A DNA stretch of 64,000 nt from Telopea speciosissima. Taxonomy: Eukaryota; Streptophyta; Magnoliopsida; Proteales; Proteaceae. Under the pieces are notes generated by a model. It was not told the DNA's origin and searched no databases. It was given only the letters and a program-made list of their open reading frames with translations. The position numbers and the translations under genes were made by a program. Of this stretch, positions 47,036-58,735 are shown piece by piece (positions within the stretch are counted from its first letter, which is position 1; every line of letters begins with the position of its first letter). The stretch is from assembly GCF_018873765.1 (NCBI RefSeq), contig NC_057923.1, forward strand, positions 21,919,913-21,983,912. The letters are read 5' to 3'.

Positions 47036-49731
47036 TATTTAATCAATACCAGTATTACTCATCAATGTAAGGGTGATATGGTCTTTTGTGCACGAGTCTA
47101 TTATTTTATAGAGAGAAGCATCCAGATGTCTGCGTTCTATTATCCTCAATCGTGCCAAACCTTAATAATAGGTTCAATTTAAATAAAATAACTAAATTAT
47201 CTTTATGTATTTAACATATATCAAATCATTTATGTGATGGTTTCAATTACTTGAATTGGAGCATTCTTCTTTTGGATTGAGTTATAATGATATATTCATG
47301 TTCTAAGTTCATCATTGTTTGAATTGGTTAAATTCAGGGTCTCTTGACCAAATTTGTATTCAATTAAATCTTATTTGGCCAAATTCAGGCTCTCCAAACC
47401 AAAATTGGAATTAACATTAGTCATATAAAAATATATTTCCATAACATTGATATAAAAATCTATACATTATTTACCTGTAAAAAATAATTATTTAAATAAT
47501 ATAATTATTATTGATGTGAGGATGTTATTGTCGACTATACACGAGTCAATCACATTATTATTGGAAGATAAATCTTGATTTGCATTCTTTTATCCTCAAT
47601 GCTATGATTCACAACAATTAGGTACTCATGAACATATTAAACGCATCGACATCTGCATATTCATTTTTCGTGTCCTTTGGGATTTATCTGGGGTGTTATA
47701 AGTTCATCCAAAAGGAATGCATTTTTCTAATTTCTTTGAATCGGTGATAGTCATTTATATTAAATGAGTCTGAACTTTATTTCAAAAATAGACAACAGTT
47801 CGATAATTACATTCCAATATTCTAAATCTGTAGATATTAACTTTTCGTGACCTTTGGGATTCATCTGGGTTGTTCTAAACTCATTATACCAAGGAATGCA
47901 GTTATATAATTTATTTGAATTGGTAATAGTCATTCATATTAAATAGGTCAAATTTTCATTTATATGACTATTACTCAGTCTTGACTGATCAATATTACAG
48001 ACATGTTTATAAGACAACAAAACTCTCAAAATTCAGATCAGAATCCAACATTATTATACTTTTAAACGGGCAACATTTTGGTACAAACAACATAATATTG
48101 CAGACCTGTATATAAGACAACAGTAATCTTAAAAGATAGACATAAAAATCAACATCATTCTACTTCTAAATGAATAACATTTCGATATAAACAAAACAAT
48201 AGTTCAGACAGATCTGTACATAAAACAACAAATTTTAAAATGATCCAAAAAGAAATATATGAAATCCAACATCATTTAACTTAAATTAAATTACACAACA
48301 TTCCATATCAATATATCCCATTATCAACCATCCAACCTAAACTTCATATCCAATATACAATTCAAACATTATTTGGTTTGCATTCACAAAATGCAGATGT
48401 TCAACCCATGAACTCACCAATGGAAGAAATTGTTCAAATTCAAAACCATAAAATACTGTAGAAGCCACTGTTCTAGACACCTTAAATTAATAATAATACA
48501 ATATTTTTTGTTCCCAACCCATTAAAATGTTAATACATGACTTAACAACTAAATAACAACATCACTTCTCAGATCCAGGCCACCACTTTCATCTTCTCGA
48601 CAAATATAGTAGCAACATCTTCCAATCTTCTCCACTACCCGGGCATGCTTTTCTCATTTCGTTCCCCTCATCCATTTTGCCTCTTATCTCCGCTTGTACA
48701 TACCCAACTGTGGTACCATTAGAACATAAATCGCATATGAGTACTTATTTATCTAGACAATCATAAATATGTAATACATTTACAACGGTTGTCTTGCAAA
48801 GCACATAAATATGTAATACTTCCATCAAGGAGGTGGTTTTATTCAATTCTTTTTATTTAAGTCAACCCCATTGAAGGCATCAAAGACTTCTTTTAACATT
48901 CTTGTTTGATTTTTTTAGCCTTTAATCGTTGCTTTAAAATATTTTTTTCATAAACTCGTGTGAAATCGAAGGAGCTTCAGACGTGGACGTCTCCGCTCAA
49001 TCAACTGAACTACATTTATGTTGGATAGAAAAAGCTTCAGACGTGGAGGTTTCATCTTCTATTCAAGCGAACATTCCACACCCATTATCAGCAGTCTGTA
49101 GTTCAAATAAAAAAATGTTAGAAAAAAAAAAAGAACTTAAATCTAACTTTATTTGTTATAAAGGACACAAAAATGTACAAGTTGATATAGTAGTCATACA
49201 GTAGTTGATTTAGGGCAACACCAGAACCCTACTTGTGCTTTTATCGATTTTTGAAGTTCTAACTTTACATTGTCCATTTCAATATTCACATAATCTATAT
49301 TGATCTATCCACAAGAAGAATGAACATCTTCGTGGACATTGGTAATATTCTTTACCACTTTTATGGGACCTAGAAATGTATTTCTTATACCTCATACTGC
49401 ATATCAAACAACTAGCAATGGTAAGCATATTCTAGTAAAAGCTATGTGGTGAATTATTTAAAACAAAAAGGTAGAATAATTTCAATAAAAGTCAAGGAGA
49501 TTCAATATTTTATGTTAATCAAAATCACAAGTTGTTGTAGACATACAAGACTAAGTTAAAACTACATAATTAAAACAATTGGAAGGAAAAGATTTCACAA
49601 AAGCCAATCAAAAGAGGGAACATAGACATTCATTCGGGATATTAGAAGGTGGAGTTTATGTCACTGCATGAGCTGTGTGAACTTATAAAGAGTATAAGCC
49701 AATTCAAATCTATTAGATCAAATAATGGGGT
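47036..49731. other. AT-rich, no gene recognised
   Basis: Several imperfect repeats occur (for example AATATTGCAGACCTGTATATAA with relatives at 47995 and 48100). The open frame at 48983-49204 is AT-rich, contains a local repeat (AGCTTCAGACGTGGA twice) and resembles nothing known. Confidence 0.4.
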
Positions 49732-51463
49732 TATGTGTAAGAGTGTCAAAACCTAGACCTAATTGTTAGGACTGAACGAAACCGGCCAAAAAGCCCAAAT
49801 CGAACCGAATCGATTCTTATTGGATTGGTTTTGGACTGGGGTATGATAGGACCGACTGAAAATCGGATCGCACCAGACTGGTCAATAACCAACTGAAAAT
49901 CGAACCGAATGAAACCAATAAAAAAAAATCATTGAGTATAAGGTTATGAATAAGTGAATTGATTATCCATTGATTTCAATATTAGTGAGCAAATTTATGG
50001 TTGTAAGGGAAATTGTTACAAATCAATGAGTATGAGGTTATGAAAAAAATGAAATTGATTTGTAACCATGCTTCTTCCATTGATCTCCTTGTGTACTATA
50101 CAAAATTAGTTGGTTATCAAATAAATGATTTGATAGGAAGGTTCTTTTTGTGATTTCAATATTAATTAGGGGAAATATCATCCCCCTATCCTCTAAGTAT
50201 CCTTAATATCAACCCAATACCCAAATTTTGAGAAATGATAATGCCCTCTCCTACTTTTCAAAGATTCTATCGATCGTACCCTCAATGACTAACTCTATTA
50301 AAAAAAATATAAGAAAAGATGAAAGTACCCTTTTTACTTAGAGTTAAAGCAAAAGTCTTTCTCCCTTGTATATGAAAAGATGATATTACCCTTTTTTTAA
50401 TTAGAGTTAAAAGGCAGCCCTTGCAACAGGAAAATCGATAGACAGAAAGAGGAGAAAGAAGACCTGCAAACTTCGTTCGCCATTGACGACTTGCAAGCTT
50501 CCTCCTCCATTCACTCTAATCTCTTTCTTCTCTCACTCTCATCTCTCATTAATTCGTTTTCTTTAGGTTAGGGTTTATCCTCCGCCTTTTGTAAGTTGTT
50601 TAGAGCAAAACTGATTATTCCAATCTGTCATAATATACTTTTCTATATTTGAATAGGCTGTTTCGGATCAAAATCAGCTAGACACCCTCTTCTGTCACTC
50701 TCATCTCTCATTCATTCTGATTTTAACAACTTTGACCCCACTGCAATCCACCTCCAAGTCCCAATTTTTAAGCAGCAAGATCAATATAGCACTAAGTTTT
50801 CAGACTGATGAACTAATGCAATACAAACAAATAGGTGGAGAATTTAAAGGCACCGCAGGTTTATGTAAACCCTACATATGTTGTGCATATTTATATGACA
50901 TAAAAAATTAGAACACCTATTCAAAGAGTTCGTAATCTCAAACTTCACCTTATACAACTATTATTACTGCTCCATCGTGGAAATGCTAGCTTTTTCTCCT
51001 GAATAATTTGCATCAATTTGAAGTAAATTCAATTAAAAAACAATTACATTGGTAATAAAGCCATCAAGAAGGTTAGTCTAACCACAGAGTTACTCTATTC
51101 TTATATCAAGGGCTAATAAAGTCATCAAGAAGGGTGGGGTGAAAGAGAATCTGGGCAAGACACAAAATATGACCACCTGAGTGGAGAAACAGTGGGTAAG
51201 TAAGAATAAGAACGGGCAATATTGGGCTCTCAAAGACACTGGTTAAAACTTAAAAGGTGAAAGGGAATCTGGGCAATATTGGGCTCTCAAAGACTTCCAT
51301 ATGCACCTACTAAAATACATGTTAGAATCTGAAGGTAGTCCTCCTGTATTGTGAGTTAGTAACTTCAATTCAATCTGAATGCTTTTTATATAAAGTTATG
51401 GTATATTGTTGGATAAATGTATACTTCCTTAACACTCTTATGTTGTGTATATTTGATAGAAAA

Positions 51464-51868
51464 ATGCCTACAGGAAGTGTTAATTCTAGAAAATCTATTG
51501 TACTCAAGTACCGATCATTGAGGTGTAAATGTAATTGAAAAATGGTGATTAGGCTCTTAGAGACGGATGATAATCCAAATAGACTATTTTACTCATACCC
51601 AGATTATAAAACTTGCAACTATTTCATTTGGTGTGATTCCATTAATGCACCAATAACCCATGATGTACAAAAAATGGAAGAGCAGGTGAGAGTATTGGGA
51701 GAGGAGATACGAGGCATGCGAGAGGTTAACCAAGGGTTACAGCAGAAGGTGCACGGTTGTAAAACTAAATTGGATGAAATATCTGGTTCAATGAAGCTTG
51801 TTTGTAGCTATGTTTTGGTTTTCTTTTTTACTGTATTTTTAGTAGTGTTTATTGGCAAAAAAGTGTGA
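51464..51868 (+). pseudogene. GRF zinc-finger protein (At4g04775-like) with a nonsense codon
   Basis: An ATG at 51464 opens a frame that contains CKC (residues 21-23) and, after one TGA at 51536-51538, TDDNPNRLFYSYP and CNYFIWCDS. That is the GRF zinc-finger layout of a CxC pair, NPNRxF and CxxF-W-D. A coiled coil (about QKMEEQVRVLGEEIRGMREV) and a hydrophobic C-terminal membrane segment (LVFFFTVFLVVFIG) follow, matching the At4g04775-like family. The TGA lies between the CxC pair and the rest, and the usual third Cys is Tyr (SYP). An ATG at 51542 would give a shorter protein without the finger's first half. Its role in the MULE is unknown. Confidence 0.75.
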
Positions 51869-52420
51869 ATGTTTGTATGTAAGGAACCATTTAGTGTGTT
51901 TGTAGCAGACAAGAGTTGGCAAAAAAGTGTGAATGCTTGATGTAAGGAACCATTCAGTAGTTTATCTAGAGGCTTGTATTTCAGAGAACAGTTAAGACCT
52001 ATTATGTTTGTATGTTATTGTTGCCTTGCATTAACACTTAGCTTATTTCTAACAGGTTCTTAATCCATTTTTATTTGTCGCCTTGTGTCATTTTTATACG
52101 TTTTCCATTTATGATAAATATCCCCTAAATATTAGGGTTGGACAAAAATACAGTAGACTTACTGCCGCCCATTTGCCTTAATATGGTGCATCATCTGGGC
52201 TGTATGACACCATCTCATGTGTGATCTGACACAGAACAGGAATCATCATCAAAGAAAGGGGAAACTGAAAGAAATTAAACAAAAATACAGCAAGGCTTCA
52301 TGAGTTAAAAAAGAAATACAGGAGACAAAAAATTTAAGAGTCGAGTTGTACTATTTGCTTGCGAAGGCAGCTCAAATAATATCCAGAAAAAGAAAAAAAA
52401 AGATAGAATCACAGAAATTT

Positions 52421-52890
52421 CTTCAGTTTCCAAAACCTGACAAAAAAACAGATCTGATGGTCCCAAAACACAGCCATAGCTTAATTATATCCACATCAAC
52501 TTACCCTCAGTTTAAAACATATACAGATCAACCCAAGTATTTTCTTCAGTTTTCAAAACCTATTGAAAAAACAGATATGAAGGTCCCAAAACACAGCCAT
52601 AGCTTAATTATATCCACATCAACTTACCCCTAGTTTAAAACATATACACATCAATTCAAGTATTTTTTTCAGTTTCCAAAACCTACTGAAAAAACAGATC
52701 TGATGGTCCTAAAACGCAGCCATAGCTTAATTATATCCACATCAACTTACCTCTAGTTTAAAACATATAAACATCAACCCAAGTATTTTGTTCAAACTAC
52801 ATCCACATCAACTTAACCATAGTTTAAAACATATACACATCAACCCAAAAAGGAAACTGTTCAAACTACATCCACATCAACTCAAAAACT
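52421..52890. repeat. Tandem repeat, unit about 123 bp, three copies plus partials
   Basis: Units starting at about 52421, 52544 and 52667 each contain AAACAGATCTGATGGTCC-like and CACAGCCATAGCTTAATTAT sequences; shortened units follow to about 52890. It lies in the 3' region between the two MULE genes. Confidence 0.85.
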
Positions 52891-53112
52891 TTAAACAACA
52901 CATCAAATCATATCTTCATTGGCTTCTCTCATTCTATTCCACTCTTGTCTTCACCGCCTTGTCCCTTGGTTTGTCCTTTCTTGTTGCTTTGCTCTATTAC
53001 TTTCTCTTATTTTTCTTTTTTCTTCCTTGGATTTTTGTTGTGCTAAAGTCCTGGACTGTATACTCTCTTTAGTTTTAGTAGTGCTAGAAGATGTCTTTGA
53101 TCTGATGGTCAT

Positions 53113-53600
53113 TCTTTGAGATGTGCTCCCACCTGTGTCCTTTCTCTACACCACCATATAATAAATGCACATTAGTGAAGCTCTAGTCCTGTTACTTTAT
53201 GAGATAGAATTAAAACTTCATTTATCTTAAGGTTTGTAGAAGTAGTCTCCTTGCCTTTCACTGGAGCTCTTTGAGATGTGTTGGCATCAAATGGCTCCCA
53301 CCTGTGTCCTTTCTCTACACAACCATATAATAAAAGCACATTAGTGAAGCTCTAGTCCTGTTACTTTATGAGATAGAATTAAAATTTGATTTACCTTAAG
53401 ATTTTTTAGAAGTAATCTCCTTCCCTTTCACTGGAGCTCTTTGAGATGTGTTGGCATCAGATTGGCTCCCACCTGGGTTCTTTCTCTACACAACCATACA
53501 ATAAGAGAACATTAGTGGAGCTCTACTCCTGTTAGGCAAAATTAAAACTTGATATACTTTAAAAATTTTAGAAGTAGTCCCCTTCCCTTTTATTGGAACT
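53113..53600 (-). repeat. Triplicated 3' segment of the MULE transposase gene
   Basis: Units of 155-180 bp start near 53113, 53269 and 53448, each with TTTGAGATGTG, CCTGT/GTCCTTTCTCTACAC and GAAGCTCTAGTCCTGTTA-type blocks. On minus each unit encodes a short basic peptide (RAPVKGKE) resembling RVPIKGKG, which follows the CCHC knuckle in the transposase. The gene's tail was therefore duplicated in tandem. Confidence 0.75.
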
Positions 53601-56181
53601 CTTTGGCATTTCCTTACGTTATGACCTACTTCTTGGCATCTGTTACATTTGACAGAGTCATTTCTTCTTCTTCTAAGGGTTGTAGGTGGTCCTTCATTAG
53701 GATCCCTCCTCCTATTGGTATGTGGTCTTCCTGATAACCTCTTAAAGGGTGGAGGCAGAACAGTTCCAACAATAGGATGAGACTCTTTGATCTCATCTAG
53801 ACCATGTAATGGGTGAATTATATCCTTGTAGGTTGGCAAGTATTTTTTGACACTGTAATACTCATCACAGTAGTCTTCCATGGTGTACCTCTTGTACTTA
53901 ATACAACTTACTGCATGTCTACAAGGTATGCCTGTACTCTCCCAAACCTTATAATGGCAAGTGTATTTCTTCAAATCAACTCCATACCTTCCTTGACTAT
54001 CTATTGCTTCAAACTCATCTAATCCAGAAGGAAGGATCATACAACTCTTTGCTTCATTTTTTAGCCATTCCAGCCTTTTCTCCACTTTTGGTGTAATTTT
54101 CCCTTTAATTTGCAACCCAGAGTATACCTATTCTGCATACAAACCATCATTTGCTTCCTTATCTCATCAATTAAAACCAGAATGGGCTTGCTTCTAAAAG
54201 GGTTAATCCATTGGTTAAATGATTCACACAAATTATTTGTGATATGGTCACTTTTGCATATGAAATCGAAGGCATGCCTAGACCATGAGTCAGGTGAATT
54301 TTTACTTAACCAATCATAGGCTTCTCTGTCAATGGTTTTAATTGCATTCATTGTCTTCTCAAAAGAACTTGCAGTAGTTGCCTTAGTTGCTGTCCAAAAA
54401 CAGCCTCCTTAGTATCACACCTGTATACTTCTTGTTGAAGTTTTGGTACAAATGTTTACTACAAGATCTATGAAGACACCCATCAAATACCTCATTGATC
54501 GCCTGATGCAGCCCCTGCACAACATAATTAAGGAAAATGTTTACTTATGTGGACTGTTTTATAGATTTATTTCACAACATCCAAAAAGAAATTAACAGGG
54601 AGAAAAGAAAAATACCTTTTGTTTATCAGACATAAAAGTGATCTGGAACTCATATGTCCATTTGTAAACTACGCTATGTAAACAACTCAAGAACTATTGC
54701 CAACTCTCTCTACCTTCACTTTCAACAACACCATAAACAATGGGAACAACCCTCCGTTCCCATCAACAGATATTGCAAGCAATAAGACCCCTCCATACAC
54801 ACCCCTGAGGTGGCAACCATCAACCCTTATATAGGGTCTGCAACCATTCAAAAAACCACTAATGCAAGATTGGATGGAGATGAACAGCCTCTTAAAAACT
54901 GCAGGATGTGTCAATGACTGTTTTGGCACATAATGGATCTTCATCACACTTAATGGACTTTTCTCTTTAAGTGTTTCAATATAATTAGGTAGCTTGGCAT
55001 ATAATTTTGCATGACTACCTTCATGCTTTGCAAGGGTTTTGTTTTTGCCTCTGTGTAGTGTAAGGTAAGGTATTTTAACTCCATAATTTTCCATGAAATA
55101 GGCTTCTATTACCTGGGTCTTCATATTAGAGTATGCTTTTAATGAACATCAATCTTCTTGGTTACCCAAGAAGATGTGATAGCCTTGTTTGATCCCCCTC
55201 TAACACAAGTATGTTCATCACATAATGACTTAATTTCATATGTGATTCCATCTACACAAGTTGAAGCATATACTCTCCATGTACATCCATCTCCTTTGCA
55301 CACAACAGTAACCCTTCTCTTCTCATTCTTAACAAATAGTCTATCAAAACCTTCTTGAATAACATACTCTTGAAGTACATTCCTGAAATGTCCCACATCA
55401 TCAAATAGCATCCCAACTTTTAATTTTAATTTATCAACTCCAACATTATGAGCATGATCAGTGAAAGGTCCATAATAATCCTCAGAATCACAATTACTCC
55501 AAGCATTAGCAGTAGCCATATCTTCCTCTTGAGACTTGTCCTCTTCCATATCTTCCTCTTCAGACTTGTCATCTTCCATGTTTTCCTCCTCAAAATCAGT
55601 ATTAGTATCATCACTATCACTCTCCTCCAAAATGTTATCATCAGCAGTTGCACATTTCCAATCAGAATCAGATTCCTCCTCAAAATCAATATCAATACCT
55701 GAAAGATCAATTGTTTCCCTATCCTCTGGATCAGTCCTACTAAAAGTACCACCACCCCTTCTACTTTGCATCTTTACTCTACCATCCCCAAGATGACTCT
55801 GTTGGATTTCACTACTATCCCCTAGCTGACTCTGTTGGATATCATGTCCACCTTCCCTTATCACTAGTGCACCAGGGAAGTCATTGACTGTATAAGTATA
55901 GCTCGGGTGGTCATCAACTTCAACATCATATACAAACTAATTAATGACATTCACTTTCTTGTTCAATTAAACATCTCATATACACTTGATTCCTCATTCC
56001 TGGTTGTTTGGTAGTATACATTTGACTTTGAATGTCACAGTATGGCCTACCGGGACATGCCTGATAACCATGTTGTATATTAGCATAGAATGTCCCGGTA
56101 GCCATACCGGTCTGGGTCAACAATAGTCACCTTAGAGGAATCTATGTAGTACTGATAACATATTGCTGCCCTAATCTCCAT
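53486..56181 (-). pseudogene. MudrA-type MULE transposase, decayed
   Basis: The probable start is ATG at 56181 (MEIRAAICYQYYID), then an intron ending at TTAATTAG before 55940. The next exon begins FVYDVEVDDHPSYTYTVNDF and has a long Asp/Glu-rich stretch. The MuDR DNA-binding region follows (KVGMLFDDVGHFRNVLQEYV, with CKGDGCTWRVYAS). Further on come the DDE-domain start (YIRVDGCHLRGVYGGVLLLA), ITNNLCESFNQWINPFR, a SWIM finger (YKVWESTGIPCRHAVSCIKY) and a CCHC knuckle (CNRCQEVGHNVRKC). Lesions are a frameshift after KKIDVH (55139), another after DGNGGLFP, a TAG in the ESWQ-FLSC region and a frameshift near 54400. The domain order matches active MULEs, so the element was once autonomous. Confidence 0.85.
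56041..56105. repeat. Perfect-arm hairpin in the transposase intron region
   Basis: GTATGGCTACCGGGACAT and ATGTCCCGGTAGGCCATAC (read on minus) form an 18-19 bp stem with one unpaired base, separated by about 31 bp. It could be a small foldback insertion that disrupted the first intron or exon. Confidence 0.7.
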
Positions 56182-58079
56182 TACTTGAAATATTCAAATT
56201 ACCCTAAAGATAAACATAAGGGGAGGGTATAATGCAATCAAATCCAAATTAACCAAATGAAATCAAGTCCAAGCAAATCCTGTCTTACTTGTGCTTTACA
56301 GCTTACATCCATGTTTTATATTTAAACAGATTTAGATAACTCAATAACATCCACTTGAAGTTTCTTTCACCTTACTTGAAGACAGATGCACATTAGATCA
56401 ATATAAACCTGAAATTAAGTAGCATTTTTTTATCTTCTATATACTTATTCCACATAGATATAAGGTAATGTTGGAAATAGTCAAATACAACACACTAAAG
56501 AGTATTTGGATGTCCCATTCCTTAAAAACAGAAATAACATAGCAACACTATAACAAAGCAAAGGAAAAAGTAGGAACCAGTAGTCATGGCAACACTTGAT
56601 CAAAGATTAAGACAGCACTCAACCAATTATATTTGTTCTGTTTTAAACATGTAAGAAGCTGCATTTTATTCCTCCAGTGATGCCCAACCACCCACCAACC
56701 CCCCTCTCCCGCCCATTCCCCCAGCTAGTTAGTGACCAAACCTTTCTTATAGTGGTGGTACCCCTACTCTCCAATCATTTAAATTCAAATGTTTAAGATT
56801 AAACATTGACGGGGCTTCCTCTGTTTGCCATTATTTCCAATGAATAGTGAGACAGGGAGCCACACAACACGAAACACCCTATTGACCCAGTGATTCTCTT
56901 AGCAATCACCCTTGTGTGGAGATACAAGGGGAGGTCAAGCACATGGACCCAAAGGTCCATCCAATCAAAGCACAACAGGGGGAGTTTCCTTTATCCATGG
57001 TTGAAATACAATTAGAAACTGCTTCACTAGCCAGGGTCCATTGATCACCTCCACCCTCCTTTATCCATGAACTAAAGATCTTCCCCACCAATACAGGGTC
57101 CCAGTTAACACCTCCACCCTCTGTACAAATATCAGCACCAAGATTGAGGTCTGCCTTCATAGAAGTGCCTGAGTTTAAGCCTAGACCGATAGCACTTGCA
57201 CTTTGCTCTTCTTCCATCTTTACAACAAAGGTTCGTAAAATCACAATACCAAAAAATTCCAACAAGCCCGACACAACAAAGTACAAACTACCAGAGTACA
57301 AGATACAGCTCCACGCAACTATGGCAACACTCAGATAAATCAGCAAAAGCTTTGAGGACAAATACAAAAAATACAACTGATGATCCCAGATCAAGTAATA
57401 CAATCAATTACAAAGCAGATTTAGAATCTTAAACCCTGAATTGATTTCAAGAAAAGCAATGACCATGACAACTTAAAAGAACAGATGACAGAAGAAAACA
57501 AAAAAACCCAGGTATCTAAATGAATAACACAGTCAATTCAGTTCTTGCATTTAGTAAAATCACAAGAAGAAAAGATAAGAGAGGTAGGGCCATTGATAGC
57601 TTACATTTAGATGATGAAAGTTGCATAGGGGTTTCGCAGAAGAGAAGAAGAAGATCGGCGGCAGTGTTGTGGTGCTGGCGCTGGTGCTATGAGGGTGGTG
57701 TTGGCGGACGAAGAAGAGGATCGGCGGTGATGGTGGTGCTGGCGGAAGAAGCCGAAGAAGAAGACGATCGGTGGTGATGGTGGTGCTGGCAGAAGAAGAC
57801 GAAGAAGGAGAAACGCGGATAGGAAGCAGAGGAAGAAGAAGAAACGAGGAGAACAGTTAGAGGCAAGAAGGAGGGGAACAAAAAGTATTGTTCATCCTCA
57901 TTATCTTCTTCGTTTGTCTTCTTCATTTTTTATGTTGCAGGTGTGAAAAAGAAGTTCTGATTTTGGGGGAAAACGATGAAAAAGGGGTTTGGGGATTGGA
58001 AAGGGTAAAAATGGAATCCCTTAAATTAGATTAAGGGTATTCTAAGGTTTTAGAAAAATTGGATATGCTACATCATCAA
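56182..58079. other. MULE interior upstream of the transposase
   Basis: This presumably holds the transposase promoter and leader. A minus-strand open frame at 56906-57403 (165 codons, hydrophobic N-terminus, then ADLNLGADICTEGGGVNWDP) is not recognised and may be chance or captured sequence. GGTGGTG/GAAGAAG-rich simple sequence lies at 57640-57850. Confidence 0.45.
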
Positions 58080-58735
58080 TTAATAGTGTTTTTTAACTGT
58101 TAGGATACAATCGATAGAATCTTTGAAAAGCAGGGAAGGGCATTATCATTTGTCAAAATTTAGATATTGGATTGATTTTAAGGATACTTAGAGGGGAGGG
58201 GGGTGATATTTCCCCTATTAATTATCTTCTCAGTCAGATTTCAATTTTGATTATCTTCCCTTTACAATTAATGATAAATAATTATATGATTTGTAACAAT
58301 GATTTCTCTACAAACTCTATTTATCCATTGATTTGAATATTAATTATCTTCCATTTTTTCCTATATAATTTATTCTTCTTTGTTTGAATTATAATATGAG
58401 CATATCAAGTCATTTTTCTTATTTTTAGTTGTATACTTGTTTTGACGTGGGAAGGTGAATTAAATTGTTTTTATCGAATCTTTCCTCACTACAAATTATA
58501 AATTTAAGATTTTATTGTGGTTCAAACCCGAAAATAAACCGATCTAAACCGGTATTTACCCGATATTGAAAAACCAAAATAAATGAAAACCAAAATAAAT
58601 CGAAAACGACGACGGAAAAAAATGTATAAAAATCAAGCCCTTCTTAACGGTTTGGTTTTGGTCTCACCATTCGAAACCGAAATCGATTCAACCTGGACCA
58701 CCGAACCGACCGTTTGACACCTCTAGGTATGTGTA

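Larger units (their letters stand above)
50169..58215. mobile_element. MULE of 8.05 kb, formerly autonomous
   Basis: A perfect 9-bp duplication TATTAATTA (50160-50168, 58216-58224) bounds termini starting GGGGAAATATCA. The terminal inverted repeats are about 135 bp (to about 50305, from about 58080) at roughly 85% similarity by eye. The interior holds a MudrA-type transposase gene on minus and a GRF zinc-finger frame on plus, arranged tail to tail. Both carry inactivating lesions. Confidence 0.9.
49740..58727. mobile_element. hAT-like element hosting an 8-kb MULE
   Basis: The ends AGAGTGTCAAAACC (49740) and, inverted, CTAGAGGTGTCAAACGG (58726) fit the (T)AGRGGTGTCAAA type common to plant hAT elements. 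The flanking 8-bp duplication TATGTGTA (49732-49739 and 58728-58735) is perfect. Subterminal regions are rich in AACCGAA/TTCGGTT motifs on both sides. Without the nested MULE it would be about 930 bp, with no transposase frame. Confidence 0.7.

Noticed and set aside
48983..49204. 73-codon plus-strand frame
   Set aside because: AT-rich, no homology, contains an internal local repeat; likely chance.
52421..53600. Regularly spaced repeats considered as a CRISPR-like array
   Set aside because: Units are contiguous 120-180-bp tandem repeats without spacers, in a plant nuclear transposon.
55426..55796. Leu/Ile- and Ser-rich frames around 55.5 kb
   Set aside because: Alternative-frame reads of the Asp/Glu-rich stretch of the MudrA pseudogene.
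57687..57926. Minus-strand frame rich in Ser and His
   Set aside because: Derived from GGTGGTG/GAAGAAG simple repeats in the MULE leader.
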